Shown here in pieces: positions 12,198 to 24,728 of a stretch of 64,000 nt of DNA. Source of the stretch: Paraspadella gotoi (lineage: Eukaryota > Chaetognatha). Both the position numbers and the translations under genes were made by a program. The first letter of the stretch is position 1. Each line of letters begins with the position of its first letter. The stretch covers positions 24,096,002-24,160,001 of the forward strand of contig CM119264.1 of NCBI GenBank assembly GCA_051294375.1, written 5' to 3'. The notes under the pieces are model-generated. The model had not been told where the DNA came from. It saw only the letters and a program-made list of their open reading frames with translations, and ran no database searches.

Positions 12198-14119
12198 TGT
12201 GCTGATTCACGTGAGCTTCGCACGGATGATTTGCGAAGGTGAGAAGAAGAATCGGCGCCAAAGAGATGACGAAAATATTTTTTCCCAGTCAGAATTCCCC
12301 TGTCGATTATAAATACGGTTTTTAAAACCAGCAGCTTTACCGAGTGGCATGAAACATTTTTGTTTACATTAGCGGTTCAAAATTTGAGGATTGTTCTCTT
12401 TAAACGGCCACCGTTCAGACGGGAAAAAAAGACCACGACGGAAATGCTCGATGCTGGGATCAACTTTGCTGGAGGAACTCACCGATTTAGATTACAGCTT
12501 AGGCTTGGCTTTGATCCTTTGAATGAAGCCCAAAAAGAATAAATTGAATAAGTTGAATCTTTTTAATGCAATCCATCGCGTGGCCTGCCGGACCTGGCGT
12601 GATTTCTTAAAGGAAGCACAGTCATAACATAACTTATGTCATAAGCACAGTCATAATGAATTACGGATTTCGCCCCAGACGCATTTTTAGCGGATGAATC
12701 ATAACATAAGCTTGTACAATTTGAGCTCAATTCCCGTTGCAGAGTGAAGGAGCTAAAATAAACAAAAGGGAATCGCCTCACAATTTACCAAAAGAAACAA
12801 AGATCTAATGTAATATTTATATTACTTATTAATAATAAGTAATATATATTTGTTAAAAACTTTTTTTTTGTAAAGGAAAAGAGAAAAACAATAAGAATAG
12901 AAAATTCGAATCATTGGCAGTTATTAAAAACTATCACCAATTCAATATTTGTAAACCAAAAATTTTATTAAATCAAATCGCTGACACCCCGTGACCCAAA
13001 TCCGATGATACAAAAGAAAAATTAATTATAAGTAAACTGTATGCCAATAATAAAAATTTATAATACCATTTAAAAAGTTCAAAACATTGCTTAAAAACGC
13101 TTTAAAACATTCTAAAAATACTATCGAAACCAGTAACAAAAAAAATTATTCTTCGACTTCATGGAGCAAAAAAACCTTGTCCAAAAGCAGCTCTAATTTT
13201 ATTACCATTACAAATGTTGAATGCTGATAACCACTTTGGTTTCTGCTGTCAAACCTTTCTAGTTATAAATTATCACAAGAAAAAAATCAGATTTTACAAT
13301 TTACAGGTTAGAACCTCACGATAGCTACGGAATATCCCCCCTTCTCAAGCTGATCTTTCGGTAAAAATTTTGGTAACAAACTTTTATGCAGCCGATGCTG
13401 TGATGCACTGGTCCCTAACAAGCTTAAACCACCATTTTTTCAAATTGTCTTGCCCTAAGCCATTCTTGTTTTTTCAGTTTTTCAAGGGAGGGCAAACTAA
13501 TTATAGGCAGTGAATACCCATCTTCGTCTTGCCAATAATCAACTTATCACAGAAAAGCAGTCTTGGAAATTGCTTAGTCAGCCAGCTAGAATTGTTTGAA
13601 TAAAGGCTGGAGTATCATTCTCCCAGGCACCATAAGGTTTATGGACTTAGTAATGGGCAAAAAAGCCCCAATATATCTGTACCAGGGTCATAAAAACTTA
13701 ATACAAAATTGTACTTGATTTTTAACAAATACGATTCGCCGACAATTTGGCGATTTTAGCATTTTCATGAGAAAATAGATTTAAAGTTGTTAATGATAAT
13801 GGATTTAAACAAAATTTATACATAAAAAACGTCAAAGAGTTATTTATCATTTAAAAAAATATGAGTATATCAACTCAGTAAAGTATGGCAATAGTTTTTT
13901 TTGTATCATTTTCTGCTGTCCACCATATTGAAGATCCTTATTTCCCCCTGGGTCCTGGTAGGGTTTCTTCAATAGAGCCAAAATAGGATACTTGCCCCCC
14001 AAAATCATAATTAGTTGTCCTAACATACTTTAGTAGCTTTTAAAGCCTCGATCAAAGTACCTTTTAGTTTTTATAATCTTTAAATAATGTGTTTTATCTT
14101 TCTTTTCGTTGTGTTTGGT

Positions 14120-14238
14120 GATTAAGCAAAAGGTGTTTTTATAGTCAACAACGATTTTATTTGATTTTGTACATGTTTCGGCTTGAATGCAAATCAAATA
14201 AAATCGTTGTTGACAATAAAAACTCCCTTTGCTTAATC
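14120..14238. repeat. Foldback element with 48-bp arms
   Basis: The left arm 14120-14167 (gattaagcaaaaggtg...) is nearly the reverse complement of the right arm 14191-14238 (...ctttgcttaatc), with a 23-nt loop containing gtacatgtttcgg. The reverse complement of the loop carries CGAAACATGT, the same motif as the repeats at 10530 and 31670. It could be a miniature inverted-repeat element or a transcribed hairpin. Confidence 0.75.
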
Positions 14239-15224
14239 TTTAAATAGAAAAACAACTCGCTTTCAGTGATCAAATTTCGTACTACAGGTCATATTTGCAA
14301 GTACTCTGGTGTTCTTAAAGTAAAAGTCAAAACGACTTTAAATGCCATTGACAATGGTAAATGAAAAGAAATACTTCTTGATCCACCCTTTTGTTCCTCT
14401 TGAGTTGAGGCCTTCGTCACAAAGTCGACAGACGCCGCCCAAACTCGGCCAAACAAAGATCCAGAAAAAGTCAAATTTTCGAGATCCAAACCAGTAACAT
14501 TATTTCAGTTTTTCCATTTTTAATCTTACTCGATTACTCGGCGCTGTTGTAAACTAATCGAGAAACCTTTCTCAAGACTTTAATGACTTCAAACTTTTAC
14601 GACTCTTTATTTCGTAATAAATATAGATTTCTATTTTTAAACACACAATTAATTAAGAAGCGTAATAAATTTCTTTACAAGTTTCTTATTATCCCGTGCC
14701 AGCTGCGTGCTTTGCTCTCGAGGCACATTTGATGCCACGCGGCGATCACGTGAAGAGTCTAGGATTTCGTTCGATTCCATTTAGTCTGAGAAAAGCGAAC
14801 ACGTGAACGGGTCGTGGTCCACGGAGCTCTCTCTCTGTCACAACACCTGATTCGTCGGGAATAAAACTCGAAAACATTTCCTCAAAAGACGAAATTTGCT
14901 CAAACGCGTTGGCGTTTAAAATCTGCTGTGTGTCTATTATCTCATAAAATAAATTTTCTTGTCTCTATACAACAAACTTACGATTGCACTACCCTTTGAT
15001 TCGCAAGAATATTTAAATTGTTGTCTTACTTCTCTTTCATTAAAAAAAACAACAAAACGCCAAAACGCCAAATCGTCATAGCCGCTAAAATTTAAATGCT
15101 AATGTATACAGTGTTAAAATAATCTATCATGAGCATAGATTATGACATTTTTTTGTCAAAAATGCTTTCTTCTGAAGGTACTATCATATCTAAAATTATT
15201 ATCTGACAATATAGAGAAAAAATT

Positions 15225-15600
15225 TTGAAATCTTAAAATTTTTTGACGGATTCTGATAGAGCAAAAAAAATTTAACAAGAAATAATAATAAAAATAATTA
15301 AATAAATAAATTAGTAAATTAAATAAATAAATACAGCTTTTAAAAATTCTTACATTTTCTTAATGAAAATATTAAAATCATCAAACGGTGATGATGATGA
15401 TAATTATTTTTAGATTTTCTTATTTTTGACTTATCAGATTAGCAAAGTTTTTCGAATTTTACCTATCATAAAAATATTTAAAAAGAATTATACTTTGTGT
15501 AGACAACTTTTTATGACATATGTGAATCTGGTCTTAAAATTTAAAAATTCTCAATTTTTTTGGCCTTTCCTATCTATAAATATATATTAAAAAAATAATT
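15225..15600 (-). repeat. AT-rich dispersed repeat, copy 2
   Basis: This is the reverse-complement copy of the repeat at 2110-2460. It shares tttcctatctat, gaattatactttgtgta, a (gat)n run and gattctgatagagc in matching order. Confidence 0.6.
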
Positions 15601-16438
15601 ACAAGGGTATAGACCCATGTACTCGCTGTAAATTTTTGACTCGCCCAATTGAGTATAAACCAACAGTTTTTTTCGTTAGAAGTCAACTAAATTTTTTTCT
15701 TAAGGTAAAAAAATCGTTTTGAGAAAAACAAACCAAAAACATTTTCAGTGCACCTGTCCTCGTTATCTTAATAAATATTTGCCTAATGCCTACTTAGTTT
15801 CAGCTTTCAATCATGATTGCTTTTCATTTTTTTACAGTCTGTGAGAATTAAATTTAATGTCAAATCGTTCGCTAAATTGTGAATCTAAAATGTTTGCGAT
15901 TTTTTGATATTTTTGTTATTTTATATCAGTTAAATAAATTAAATAAATAAATTAGTTAAATTAATAATAGTTTTCAACCGAAATCGGTGTTAAATAGCCT
16001 ATGGATGATGCCGGGCTTCACTTGTAGAAAAGATAGCTTTTACTTGATCTTTTTACTGAGTATCGCTATTTTCCTTATTTGCTTAAAAGCATTTTTTTAT
16101 AAATTCGTTAACCGCCAGTTAAATGATTGAATAAGATTTGGATGCATCGAATAACTCACAAACTGAGTCTATGCGCTTCGCCTCACCTGATTCACCCCTC
16201 AATGAATAGCTCGTTAGAAGCGGCGTTACGCGTTCTCGCACTCGAAATTTGGAAGTCAAGAGAAAATTAAACTCGAAAGAAATCTCCAAACCCAATCGAC
16301 AGGTCACCACAACGACCATCGGGAGGATCCCTTACTTATATAACTCCCTGAAACGCGCTTCAAGATCAGTAAAGGTCACAAAAACAATTTTTCGCATGTT
16401 GTATATCGCGTTACATTTATGCCCTCTTTCGCCTTCAG

Positions 16439-18922
16439 ATGTCGCAAATACGCCGACGATTGGGTTCTATGTCCCTGACGAAGATGGAATCGTTTGACCA
16501 GACCGCCACCCAATACACTCCCCTGCCCGGAGTTCCAGATCGCGGCGCTCGTATCAGGGTGAGTGGATGGTTTTATCTCCGGGTCATCCTGATCCAAGTA
16601 AATGTGTCTTTACGCCACGCCAGGTGATGTACGCCGGCGCCTGCTATCGCACTCGATACCTAAACAATCGCTCGGACTTTCGTGTGCATGCCCCGGGTTA
16701 CGAGATCTCCGGCGTCATCGACGAACTTGGGTCAGAGGTCGATCCTGTTACTTGTCGCCTCCAGGTCAACGATCGAGTGGTCATCTATCCCTTCGAGAAG
16801 GAAGGAAACTCTGCCTTGGCGGATTCGGGGTAAAACCATATTTTTGAAGGACGAATAAGTTTTTTTTACATTAAGTGGATAAAAGATAAAAATTCTACTC
16901 GCTTATCACAGATATCCGGAATTCATTGCTATCCCTGACTTGCATTGCGTGGTCAAAATTCCTGATGATCTGGACATGGAGGTGGCCGCCATGTTGCCCT
17001 GTGGCGGCCTGCGCGCATTCAATGCCGTTTGCCGTGCGCGACAGCACATTGACCTCAAGCTGCGCACCAACGGTTCTTGTACCCTCGTCATCGTCAGCGC
17101 CGGCGGTCTGGGGCTCTGGGCTCTACGGTGCACGCAGTTCTTTTATGGAAATGAAAAGAATCTCAAGTGAGTCGTCGAAGATGTCATTAAAAAATTGAAT
17201 TTTATCCTGTTGGCGACCATAATTCTTTTGGCACCATTACTGTGTAATAAGCAGGATCGACGAGCGAATTAGTCATCGTATACTTTCCTATACTTTTCGA
17301 GCCAAGTGATTTGAACACACGTTCAAAACCCACAAATGTCGCTGTTTCCAGTATCGTCATGACGGACAACAAATCTGAGAAGTTGTTTCACGCTTTGGAC
17401 GAAGGGGCGGACGACGTGATTCACTGGGCCGAGTCGGAGCACGAAGGTTACCTCTACGAACGAACGCGCGACGTTTGTCAAGAAGGCGTGGATGTTGCCA
17501 TCGACTTCGTCAGGTTCGCTTGGACGCTTTCATTTTTAAGTTAGAACAATAACCTTCATTTGTTCGCGATGTTTTGAACCTTTTACATTCACTCTTTCAG
17601 CTCACCGAGGACCCTGAAGAGACTCCTGAGCGTTTTAAATTTCGAGGGTTTGTGTGTCGTCGCGGGAAACTCCGGACACGAGGCTTACGTGTCATTACAG
17701 GTGCTAACGTGGTGGGGTGTGGTGCGCCGAGTTATTTGGGGATAAATAATTAAGGAATTAAAATCTAAAAACCATTATTATTATACCATACAGACTTTGG
17801 CGATCAACGAGCAGTCGTTGGTGGGTACTCAAAGAGGAACGATCGAAATGTTGCAGCAACTAGTCGGTCTTGTCGCTGAGAAAAAGGTGTATTTTTATGA
17901 CTTTAGCTCTCAGCATGACTGTGGCGCTTAATTACCATCTTAGAAAATGAATAAGTCGCCAAAAACATGCCGAACCTTTGATCCCTTCGACTCCTTTAGT
18001 ATTGAAATCGCGGGAAAAAAATATATCTGTAAAATTTTACTTTTTATGATTCGAATGAGTTATAGTTCGGTAAAATGCGATTAAAAACACTGGTGCGTGA
18101 GGATGTCAACGAAAATCTGGCTTTCTCAATTTTTATGATAATTTCACGAAAATAATCATTTGTCGCATTATAATAATATTTTTTGGATAATGGATATATT
18201 ACTATACCTAATATAACTTTCGGGGGTTTTTTGGTATGCGCATCATTTGATTTTAATATTAATCTACATTATATCAATAAACATTTACTTACACAGAAAA
18301 AAAATAATTTTAACGTTATTTTAGTGCGAAGCACTTTTCTTTTATTCATCACTAGATGGCAACAGCCGGGTTGCCTGTGATTCCCATTGGGATGGGGCAT
18401 CTCACTGTTGGTCTTGGGGGCTTTCGACCCTCAGTGACGCCTCCTGTCACTGGCGCGGTTAGTAACCGCGCCGCGGTTACCCTAGGATCGTCTCGCTTTG
18501 CCAACGCAGAGGGAAGTCGTTAGGATTGTGAAGGTGATGGTGCGTTCCCCCTCAATGGGTCAATGGGATCGGCTGAACGATGGTGGACAACTCTAGTATT
18601 TCTAATCATATTACGCTCAAAATAGGTTCATTAAAAATAAAATCAGAAAAAGCTTATTTTCATATATATATATACATTATTTTTTAGATTTTTAAATTAA
18701 AAACTTCAAAAGTTACCGAAAGTTGGCGACTTATTCATTTTCTAAGATGGTATATTTAAAATAATAATAGATTATAATTTGCTTTTCGTTTTCGTTCTAT
18801 TATAGATTCATCCGCCTGCTTATCAGATTTATCCCGTGTCTGAAGCTGATAAAGCGTTCAAAGAGGTCTCTCTTGCGAAAGTCAAAGGACGGGCTATACT
18901 GAAGGTGAACCAGAAAGATTAA
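16439..18922 (+). CDS. Medium-chain dehydrogenase/reductase (zinc-type ADH family)
   Basis: This is an NAD(P)-dependent oxidoreductase of the MDR superfamily; its substrate cannot be told. Seven exons in phase: 16439-16558, 16624-16829, 16912-17166, 17352-17513, 17601-17700, 17794-17886, 18806-18922, giving 350 aa, the usual MDR length. Landmarks are VMYAGACYRT (Cys47), APGYEISGVI (65-70), NDRVVIYP, a PCGG turn (Cys139), the Rossmann motif SAGGLGLWA (171-179), a VMTD strand end, and C-terminal GRAILKVNQKD. The usual zinc ligand His of GHE is Tyr66 here, and no structural-zinc lobe is visible, so catalytic zinc may be absent. ATG 16439 directly follows cttcag, so an upstream noncoding exon is possible. 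The last intron is enlarged by transposons. Confidence 0.85.
17933..18752. mobile_element. DNA transposon with perfect 30-bp terminal inverted repeats
   Basis: The left end TACCATCTTAGAAAATGAAT... (17933-17962) is exactly the reverse complement of the right end 18723-18752. If the outer TA at each side is a target duplication, the element is 816 bp (17935-18750) with CCATCTTAG termini and a Tc1/mariner-type TA target. No transposase frame is present, so it is non-autonomous. A family C repeat (18345-18600) lies inside. The element sits entirely within the last intron of the dehydrogenase gene. Confidence 0.85.
18345..18600 (+). repeat. Dispersed repeat family C, copy 1
   Basis: This GC-rich block is shared in the same orientation with 30449-30690: caac(a)gccgggttgcctgtg, ccctcagtgac, gtcactggcgcggtta, ccctaggatcgtctcgcttt and gccaacgcagaggaaagtcg-like segments. 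This copy has an extra palindrome gcggttagtaaccgc. Its class is unknown; size and compactness suggest a SINE, but I see no clean pol III boxes. Confidence 0.75.
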
Positions 18923-19801
18923 ATTTTGGAAGCCGAGGTAATGTTTAATTTTTGATTTTTTTAAAGGTTTGTTTGCCTGAAATGGAGGAATCAGAGCAAT
19001 AATACTACTCCGCAAAAATATTCCTACGGTCAATTCTCAGTATTATTTCTCTTTTGTTTAATTCTACCATTTTTGTGATTGGTTCATAATATACCTATTT
19101 TTCTCTACCCCACCCTTTTTGTGCTATTTTATGAAAAGCTCAATCAAGTTTTGGTCCAAAAAGTTTTTTTTTTCATCTGCTTATGTTTTTTTTTTTAGAT
19201 TCTGACCCGATCAACGTTTTGCGTAGACCTAGTCTTATTGTTTCGTATCGAGGTGTTAAAATGAAAATCCTTTTGTCCTGTTTTTGTTACTTAATGCTTA
19301 TTTAGTTATTACAATATAAGATGGAAAAACGAAATTAGTTTTGTCCCGTGACAATTTACGAATCTAATATCTAGACCAATAACTTAATAAAACCTGTGCT
19401 ACGGTTAGATGGCTATATTTTATTTTTCGAGAGGTGCATTTAACGTATGAGTCTATGCTGATAAATTCGAAATAAACTGAGTAATTTAAATAATTCTCAA
19501 GAGTTATTTTTTCCTTCGTTACCAGCACTTTTAGTCAGTCGACACTTCAAGATAGCAAAAGGTAAAAAGGCTACTCTTTTCTATTGCGCACTTTGACAGC
19601 GAATTTTCTGTGTGAATCACTAAATAGAAATTAAGATCAATCTTATTTTCCTATTAATGTACGTAAAATTACGAGTTCAAGAAAAGGGGGAATTTTTTTT
19701 TTTTTTAGTTTATTTGCAGTCCAAAGTTAGCTTGCCACAACAGGAGAAAAAAACAGGCGCAAATGAAAACTTAAAAAAAAAGTTATTCAAACAAAAAAAC
19801 A
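18923..19801. other. Intergenic region between convergent 3' ends
   Basis: The dehydrogenase and SMYD genes converge here. The DNA is AT-rich with several aataaa-type signals, including one near 19386 (aataaaacc). I see no exon or repeat of note. Confidence 0.5.
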
Positions 19802-20673
19802 TCAAGAAATTTCAATCATAGATCGAACTCTGGGCCGTTGCTTCCGTTTCTTCTTTCCCTTGTACGGGTTGTATGGTTCGCTAGTTTTCGAATCGCTCAA
19901 ACCCGAGTCTTCGGAGCAGCACACCGCCGCGCCTACCGTCTCCGGAGCCGAGTCTTGCCGGGATGCCGTCGGCCTTGACTCAGGAAATCTGTCCGTCACC
20001 TCCCCTTTGTCCGCCTCCTCCAATAGGTCGCCCCACGCGGCGTTCGGAGGAGCGAGGGAGGTTGGGTGAGTAACGACACCTCCCTTGTAGGTCTCCACGT
20101 CGTCGCTGATCCCGTCGTCGGTTAAGGTGTAGCCCTTATCGGTCATTTCGGCGTCTACTGTGTCGATCAAGTCGGTGTCTCCCTCGTCCGTCCTCTCCGC
20201 GCTTCGTAAATCCTCCACCTCGCTCTCAACCAATGGGCTTTCGTTTTGCTCCGCCTCTGCCGGAGACTTAGGCTCGTTGCTCGGTAAAAAGGAAATCGAA
20301 TCTTCGACCCTCTTTTCTTTGTCTGCGACACCAGTTTCCGCAGACGACTCCGGGGAGCTCCTGCGCCTCTGGACTATCGATCGCAAACGGCGCTCCAAGT
20401 CGAGTCCCAAGCTCTTGTAACTCTCCTTGACTGCTCGGAACCGCTGGCTCTGGTCGGCGCTGTGGTTCTGGATGGCATCTAGGCGCGCCTCCATGCGGTC
20501 CGAGGTCACGCCCATCCGCTGCATCTCCTCCATGCTCATGAAGATGTCGCGCTCGAACTCTTCGAACATTTTGTCGTAGTTGGTCTTAACTGCCTTGTAG
20601 TCGTCGTCTCGTTGGGCTCTGAAATGTGGAGATGGATGAATTGTTTGACCCATTGACCCAAGTAAAGGTTTGT

Positions 20674-20757
<84 letters not shown>

Positions 20758-23700
20758 CTCCTCTCTCTCTCTCTCTCCCTCTCTCTCTGCTCTCTCGCAC
20801 AATAAATCAAAAGGCAAACCTGTCTGCGCGGACATCGGATCCCCCTTTGCTCTCGTTCGATCTCTTCCTCCTTTGATTTGGCCAATCTTTCCGCCTCAGC
20901 CTTTTCCTCGTCCATCTTCATGATTTCCGCAATGAGTTCGTCGATGTCTTCAGTCGAATCGTCGACCGACTTTTTCCCCTTCTGCTTCTTCTTATTCTTC
21001 TTATCTTTGCTCAAACTCGGCGTCCGGCTCCGCGTCGACTTCTCCGCTTTCGATCTCTCGCTCTTTCCCGAGGTTTCCGTCGTTTTTTCCGTTGCCGATT
21101 GCGTCTCGGGTTGAGAGTCTCTCCCTTCGCTATCGACCGGGGTTTCCGTCGTTTCCAGATTCGTCGGTTCTATTAGATGATGCTCTTTAATCTTGGCCTC
21201 TTCTTCTCTTATTTCAGATGATTTTTCGCCGCCTCCTTCCTCCTCTGAAAGTCGCGCCACGAAATTTTCCTGTAGGGTCTTGGATTTCGCCGACCCATGC
21301 GGCTGAGCGATGTGGATGTCTTGTTGCACCTTGACCCCTTTAGTCCTGGACGCCAAGCAGAACTGCAAGATCCTCCAAGCGACGCCTGCTTTTTCTTTGT
21401 CAGTCAAATTCGAATCTTCAGAGTCACTTCTCTTGACCAGCAAATCTGCCATCCTGGCGTCCATCTCTTGTTGCGTCTGCTTTGGCTCCTCTCCCTTTTT
21501 CTCTTCCTCCTTTTCAACTTCCTTCTTCTCTTTATCATCCCGAGTAAGGTTTTCTGTCGAGTCTTTTCCGCTTTTTTGCGGTTTCACCTCCGCGTTTTGA
21601 TTCTGTTTCGTTCTCGCCCGCGGCGTTTTGCTTTTTCTGTTTTCGTTCTGCTTCGTTTTATCGATTTTCTTTCCTTGATTTTCGATCTTATCCTTTCCTT
21701 TAGGCGTCGATCTCTCATTAGCAGTTTTTTCCTTCGGAGAGATTTCCGATTTAACTTGATCCTTCCGTACAGATGCTGTCGCCTGTACATCGATGTCTTT
21801 TGTTTTTGTATCAACTTGCGAAGAAGCGTTTTTCCTTAAATCGGGCTGAGACGGCTTTTCCACGCCCTTCGTCTGAGGAGACGGCGTTTGAGAGTTTGTC
21901 CCTGTCTCAATTAGATCCGTGGGCGCCTTAGGCGGTGACGCTGTTGCTTGGTTGGTCTTTGCCGGAGTTACTGCAGCGGATTGTGCCGTGGAAGCATCGA
22001 CAATCGTAGAGGATACCTTAGTTGTAGTGGTTGGAGCGGATGTCCCCGTGGCAGGGGGATTCGGAGCAGATGATGACGTGGAAACTGCGGCAGCTAACGT
22101 TGGTGTCTGTGCTGATGTCGGGACGGCTTTGGCGACGATTCTCGCCCAGGACATTTGCTTTGCTCCGGGAGGAAGAGGCGTCGGTTTGATGGGAACGATG
22201 GGTTTTTCCTTGGCAGGAATTTCTACGGCTTTGTGACTTGCCGACTGAGAGTGAACTCGCTCGGTTTGCGGATTTTTTTCCGTTTTGTTTTCTGTTTTTT
22301 TGACGACGTTTTTCGCTTTTGATTCCATATGGTCTGAAGGAGTTACTGTGGTTAGTACAGTAGTTGTTACTGTAGTTTTTTCTGTCGTGACTGCAGTTAT
22401 CTTCTCGTTACTCTTCTCCTCTGCTTCCTTTTGCATCTCCCCCGCCTTCTCCGAATCACCGGCGTTCGAGCTCGAGGAGATGACCTCTATCGATTCGCTG
22501 GAGACGGTCTCGTCTTGGACGGGGCAGGATCGGGACGGGATGTCCGTGACGGGATCCATAATCGCCGCCTTTTCCTCTTTCGTTTTCTCCTCGTTCGACG
22601 CCTTTTCTCCGCCCGAGGGCGCAGCCTCCCTCATCTCCTCTTTCTTCAACAAAAGATCTCCCGATTGCCTTCTCTCCTTCTTCTTCTTCTTCTTGTTCCT
22701 CAATTTGCTCTTCTCCGCTTCGTAGGACGAGATTCTCACCTCGCTCCCTTCGGAGGTGATGGACTCGCACTCGTCGTTGGAGCGCAGCCGCACCGTCGCC
22801 GGTAGCGGCAGCGGCTTTCCCTTCTTGCCGCGGCGGCGCTGGACGGGCTTCTCGTCGAGAAAATCGTCGGACGAGGAAATCTCCGCCTCGGACAACTTGC
22901 TGGGTATGCCTTCGAGAATCTTGCGCAAGGGGACGCTCGACTGGGCTGACGGCGGCTTGGCCAGGTCGTTGGGTATCTCAAGAGATGGGTGGTCTCCGTC
23001 GTTGGAGAGACTCGAAGTGTCTTCCTCGCCCGCATGGGCGAGATGATGATGGTGATGACCGCCCGTCAGCAGATCGGGCATCTCCAGTTCATACTGCAGC
23101 TCTTGCATCCGTTTCCACTGCGGGTGCTGCCTGGAGAAGACCTTTGACATCTCCTTGAGGGCGTTGGTGATAATTTCGAGTCCCGCGTCGCGATTTCCCT
23201 CCTGCGCGGATCGCTTCGCCTCGCATTCGCTCTTGTAGGCCCTGACGAGCGTGGCGAAGGCGCTACGTTCGCCTCTACCGCGATTGACGGCCTCCAACAG
23301 ATCGTCAAGAGTATCGATCGCCTCCGAGTGCAGGCCCATCTTCTGTTGCGACGCAGCCGTCGCCAGGTAAAATTCTGTGAAGAAAGTCTTTAGACTCGAC
23401 AGCAGCGGGTGTGCCAGTGTCCGCGTTAACAGCTGCCCGTAGTTGGCCATCATTTCAATGAGGTGCTCGAGCCGACGATCGATGTCGACGGGATCATCCT
23501 CGGTCAGGGAGATCGGCAGCACCGTGTAGGCACAGGTGAAAATCTTGATGATGGTTTTGAGGCTGAGTCTGTTGGCATAGAAAAAGACTTGATCCTGCTT
23601 CAACATGAGGGCGTGGCAGCGATCGAGACAGTCCTTGTACTCTTCCCGCTCCATGAGTCGCGCGATTTTCTCGTGCTCGATCAACGACTCGACCACGATC

Positions 23701-24728
23701 TGTTTAACGAGCGTCTTCTCGTCGTCGCCGAGCCGATAACCGCACTGTTCGCAGGGCATGAAGCCCGCTGACCCTCCGGGCTGGACCAGGCCCTCGCACT
23801 CCGGGCAGCGGCCGAGAAAGCTGAGGTCGTCCTCGTTGCACCATTGACAGTCGCAGTCGAAGAGGTACTTCTTCTTCAGTTTCTCTTTTCGCTTCTTCGT
23901 CGACGCGAGCTGGAGAAGATCGACGACGGAGTAGGTCGTCCGGATGCGACTTAAGTTCTTTTTGGGTCCTAAGTCCAGGAAGGACTTAGGGATGGGCTCG
24001 AGGGCCCGTATGTGGGCAGAGGTGCCGTGGAAGCTGGTGACGGCGTTGGGCTTGCAGGAGTGGTCGAGGCGGGAGGCGTCGAGGTAGATGGCGGTGCCGA
24101 TGTCCGAGGATCCCAAGTCGTCGGTGACGCCATAAGAGTTGACGGCGATGCGACCGAAGACGTGGAGGAAGAAGGCGTCGTCGTACTTGACGAGGACGAG
24201 AGGATCCGGTACGCGGAGGAAATACTTGAGCGCCTCCGTGATGATGTTGAGACGCTGCATCCGCTCCGGCTGTTGACGCATCTCCTCCACGTGGGGCTCG
24301 AGGTCGTCAAAGCAGCGCTTGTAGACGGCCGACTTGACGCTGACGTTCTCGCCCCGGGCGTCGCGGTCCACGATCCTCGCCATAAGACGCACCATGGCGT
24401 TGGCGAGCTTCTCGCGGAGATTTTCGGGCAAAGAGAGGATTCGCTTGCATTCAGTCTTGTGGAAGGGCCAGTCACCCTTCTGGCAATCCTTGGAGCAATA
24501 ATGGACGAACTTGCACTTGGCGCAAGCGCCCAGCGGACCGACGAGTGATTTTTCCGGACAGCGGAAGCAAAAGTCGCAGCGCTTCCCGCGCTCCTCGTCG
24601 TTGATCACGGCCACGTAGGCGCTGTCTTCGAAGATGATGTCGCCCGGTTGGAACATCTCTGGGGGCTGCGTCGCGGCGGCGGCGGAAGCGGCGCGGGCGC
24701 CATCGCCCGCTGCGGGAAGAACGCTCAT
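19802..24728 (-). CDS. SET and MYND domain (SMYD) protein with long disordered tail
   Basis: SMYD proteins are lysine methyltransferases in which a SET domain is split by a MYND zinc finger. Exon 1 is 24728..20820 and exon 2 is 20618..19802. A complete MYND finger is visible (C51, C54, C69, C72, C78, C82, H90, C94). The SET core has IAVNSYG, YLDASRLDHSCKPNAV (222-225 DHSC instead of NHSC), TTYSVVD, and post-SET cysteines CDCQWC...CPEC. The N-terminal GxG cofactor motif is weak (GDGARAAS). After about residue 560 the protein is charged and low in complexity, ending KGKKKRKQRPRVRSMIEIS; total about 1,570 aa. The frames of the two exons do not join as written: deleting one G of the five at 20841-20845 would give a phase-2 donor and a continuous coiled coil. 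Apparent Arg-Glu repeats come from an intronic microsatellite. Confidence 0.85.
20676..20796. repeat. (CT)n microsatellite in SMYD intron
   Basis: About 120 bp of near-pure CT on the plus strand, GA on the coding strand. It begins about 25 nt after the SMYD splice donor. It translates as Arg-Glu or Leu-Ser repeats in all frames, which makes spurious open frames. Confidence 0.95.

Larger units (their letters stand above)
12198..16438. other. Intergenic region, divergent promoters of gasdermin and dehydrogenase
   Basis: This 4.2-kb AT-rich interval lies between two divergently transcribed genes. It holds a foldback at 14120-14238, the second copy of the AT-rich dispersed repeat at 15225-15600, and a GC-richer patch near 14690-14830 that could be regulatory. 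Open frames here are short, lack splice context and match no family I know. Confidence 0.5.

Noticed and set aside
14289-14489. 66-codon minus-strand frame
   Set aside because: No family similarity, no splice partners, AT-rich intergenic setting.
20586-20820. Read-through of the SMYD frame into the microsatellite up to a stop at 20586
   Set aside because: A good donor at 20819 and acceptor at 20619 make this intron, and the conserved-looking continuation lies in exon 2.
20536-20835. Open frames of Arg-Glu or Leu-Ser repeats over GA/CT tracts (also near 25100, 26200, 42650, 44100, 47400, 50800)
   Set aside because: Any (GA)n sequence is open in all frames. These have no splice context and no conserved flanks.
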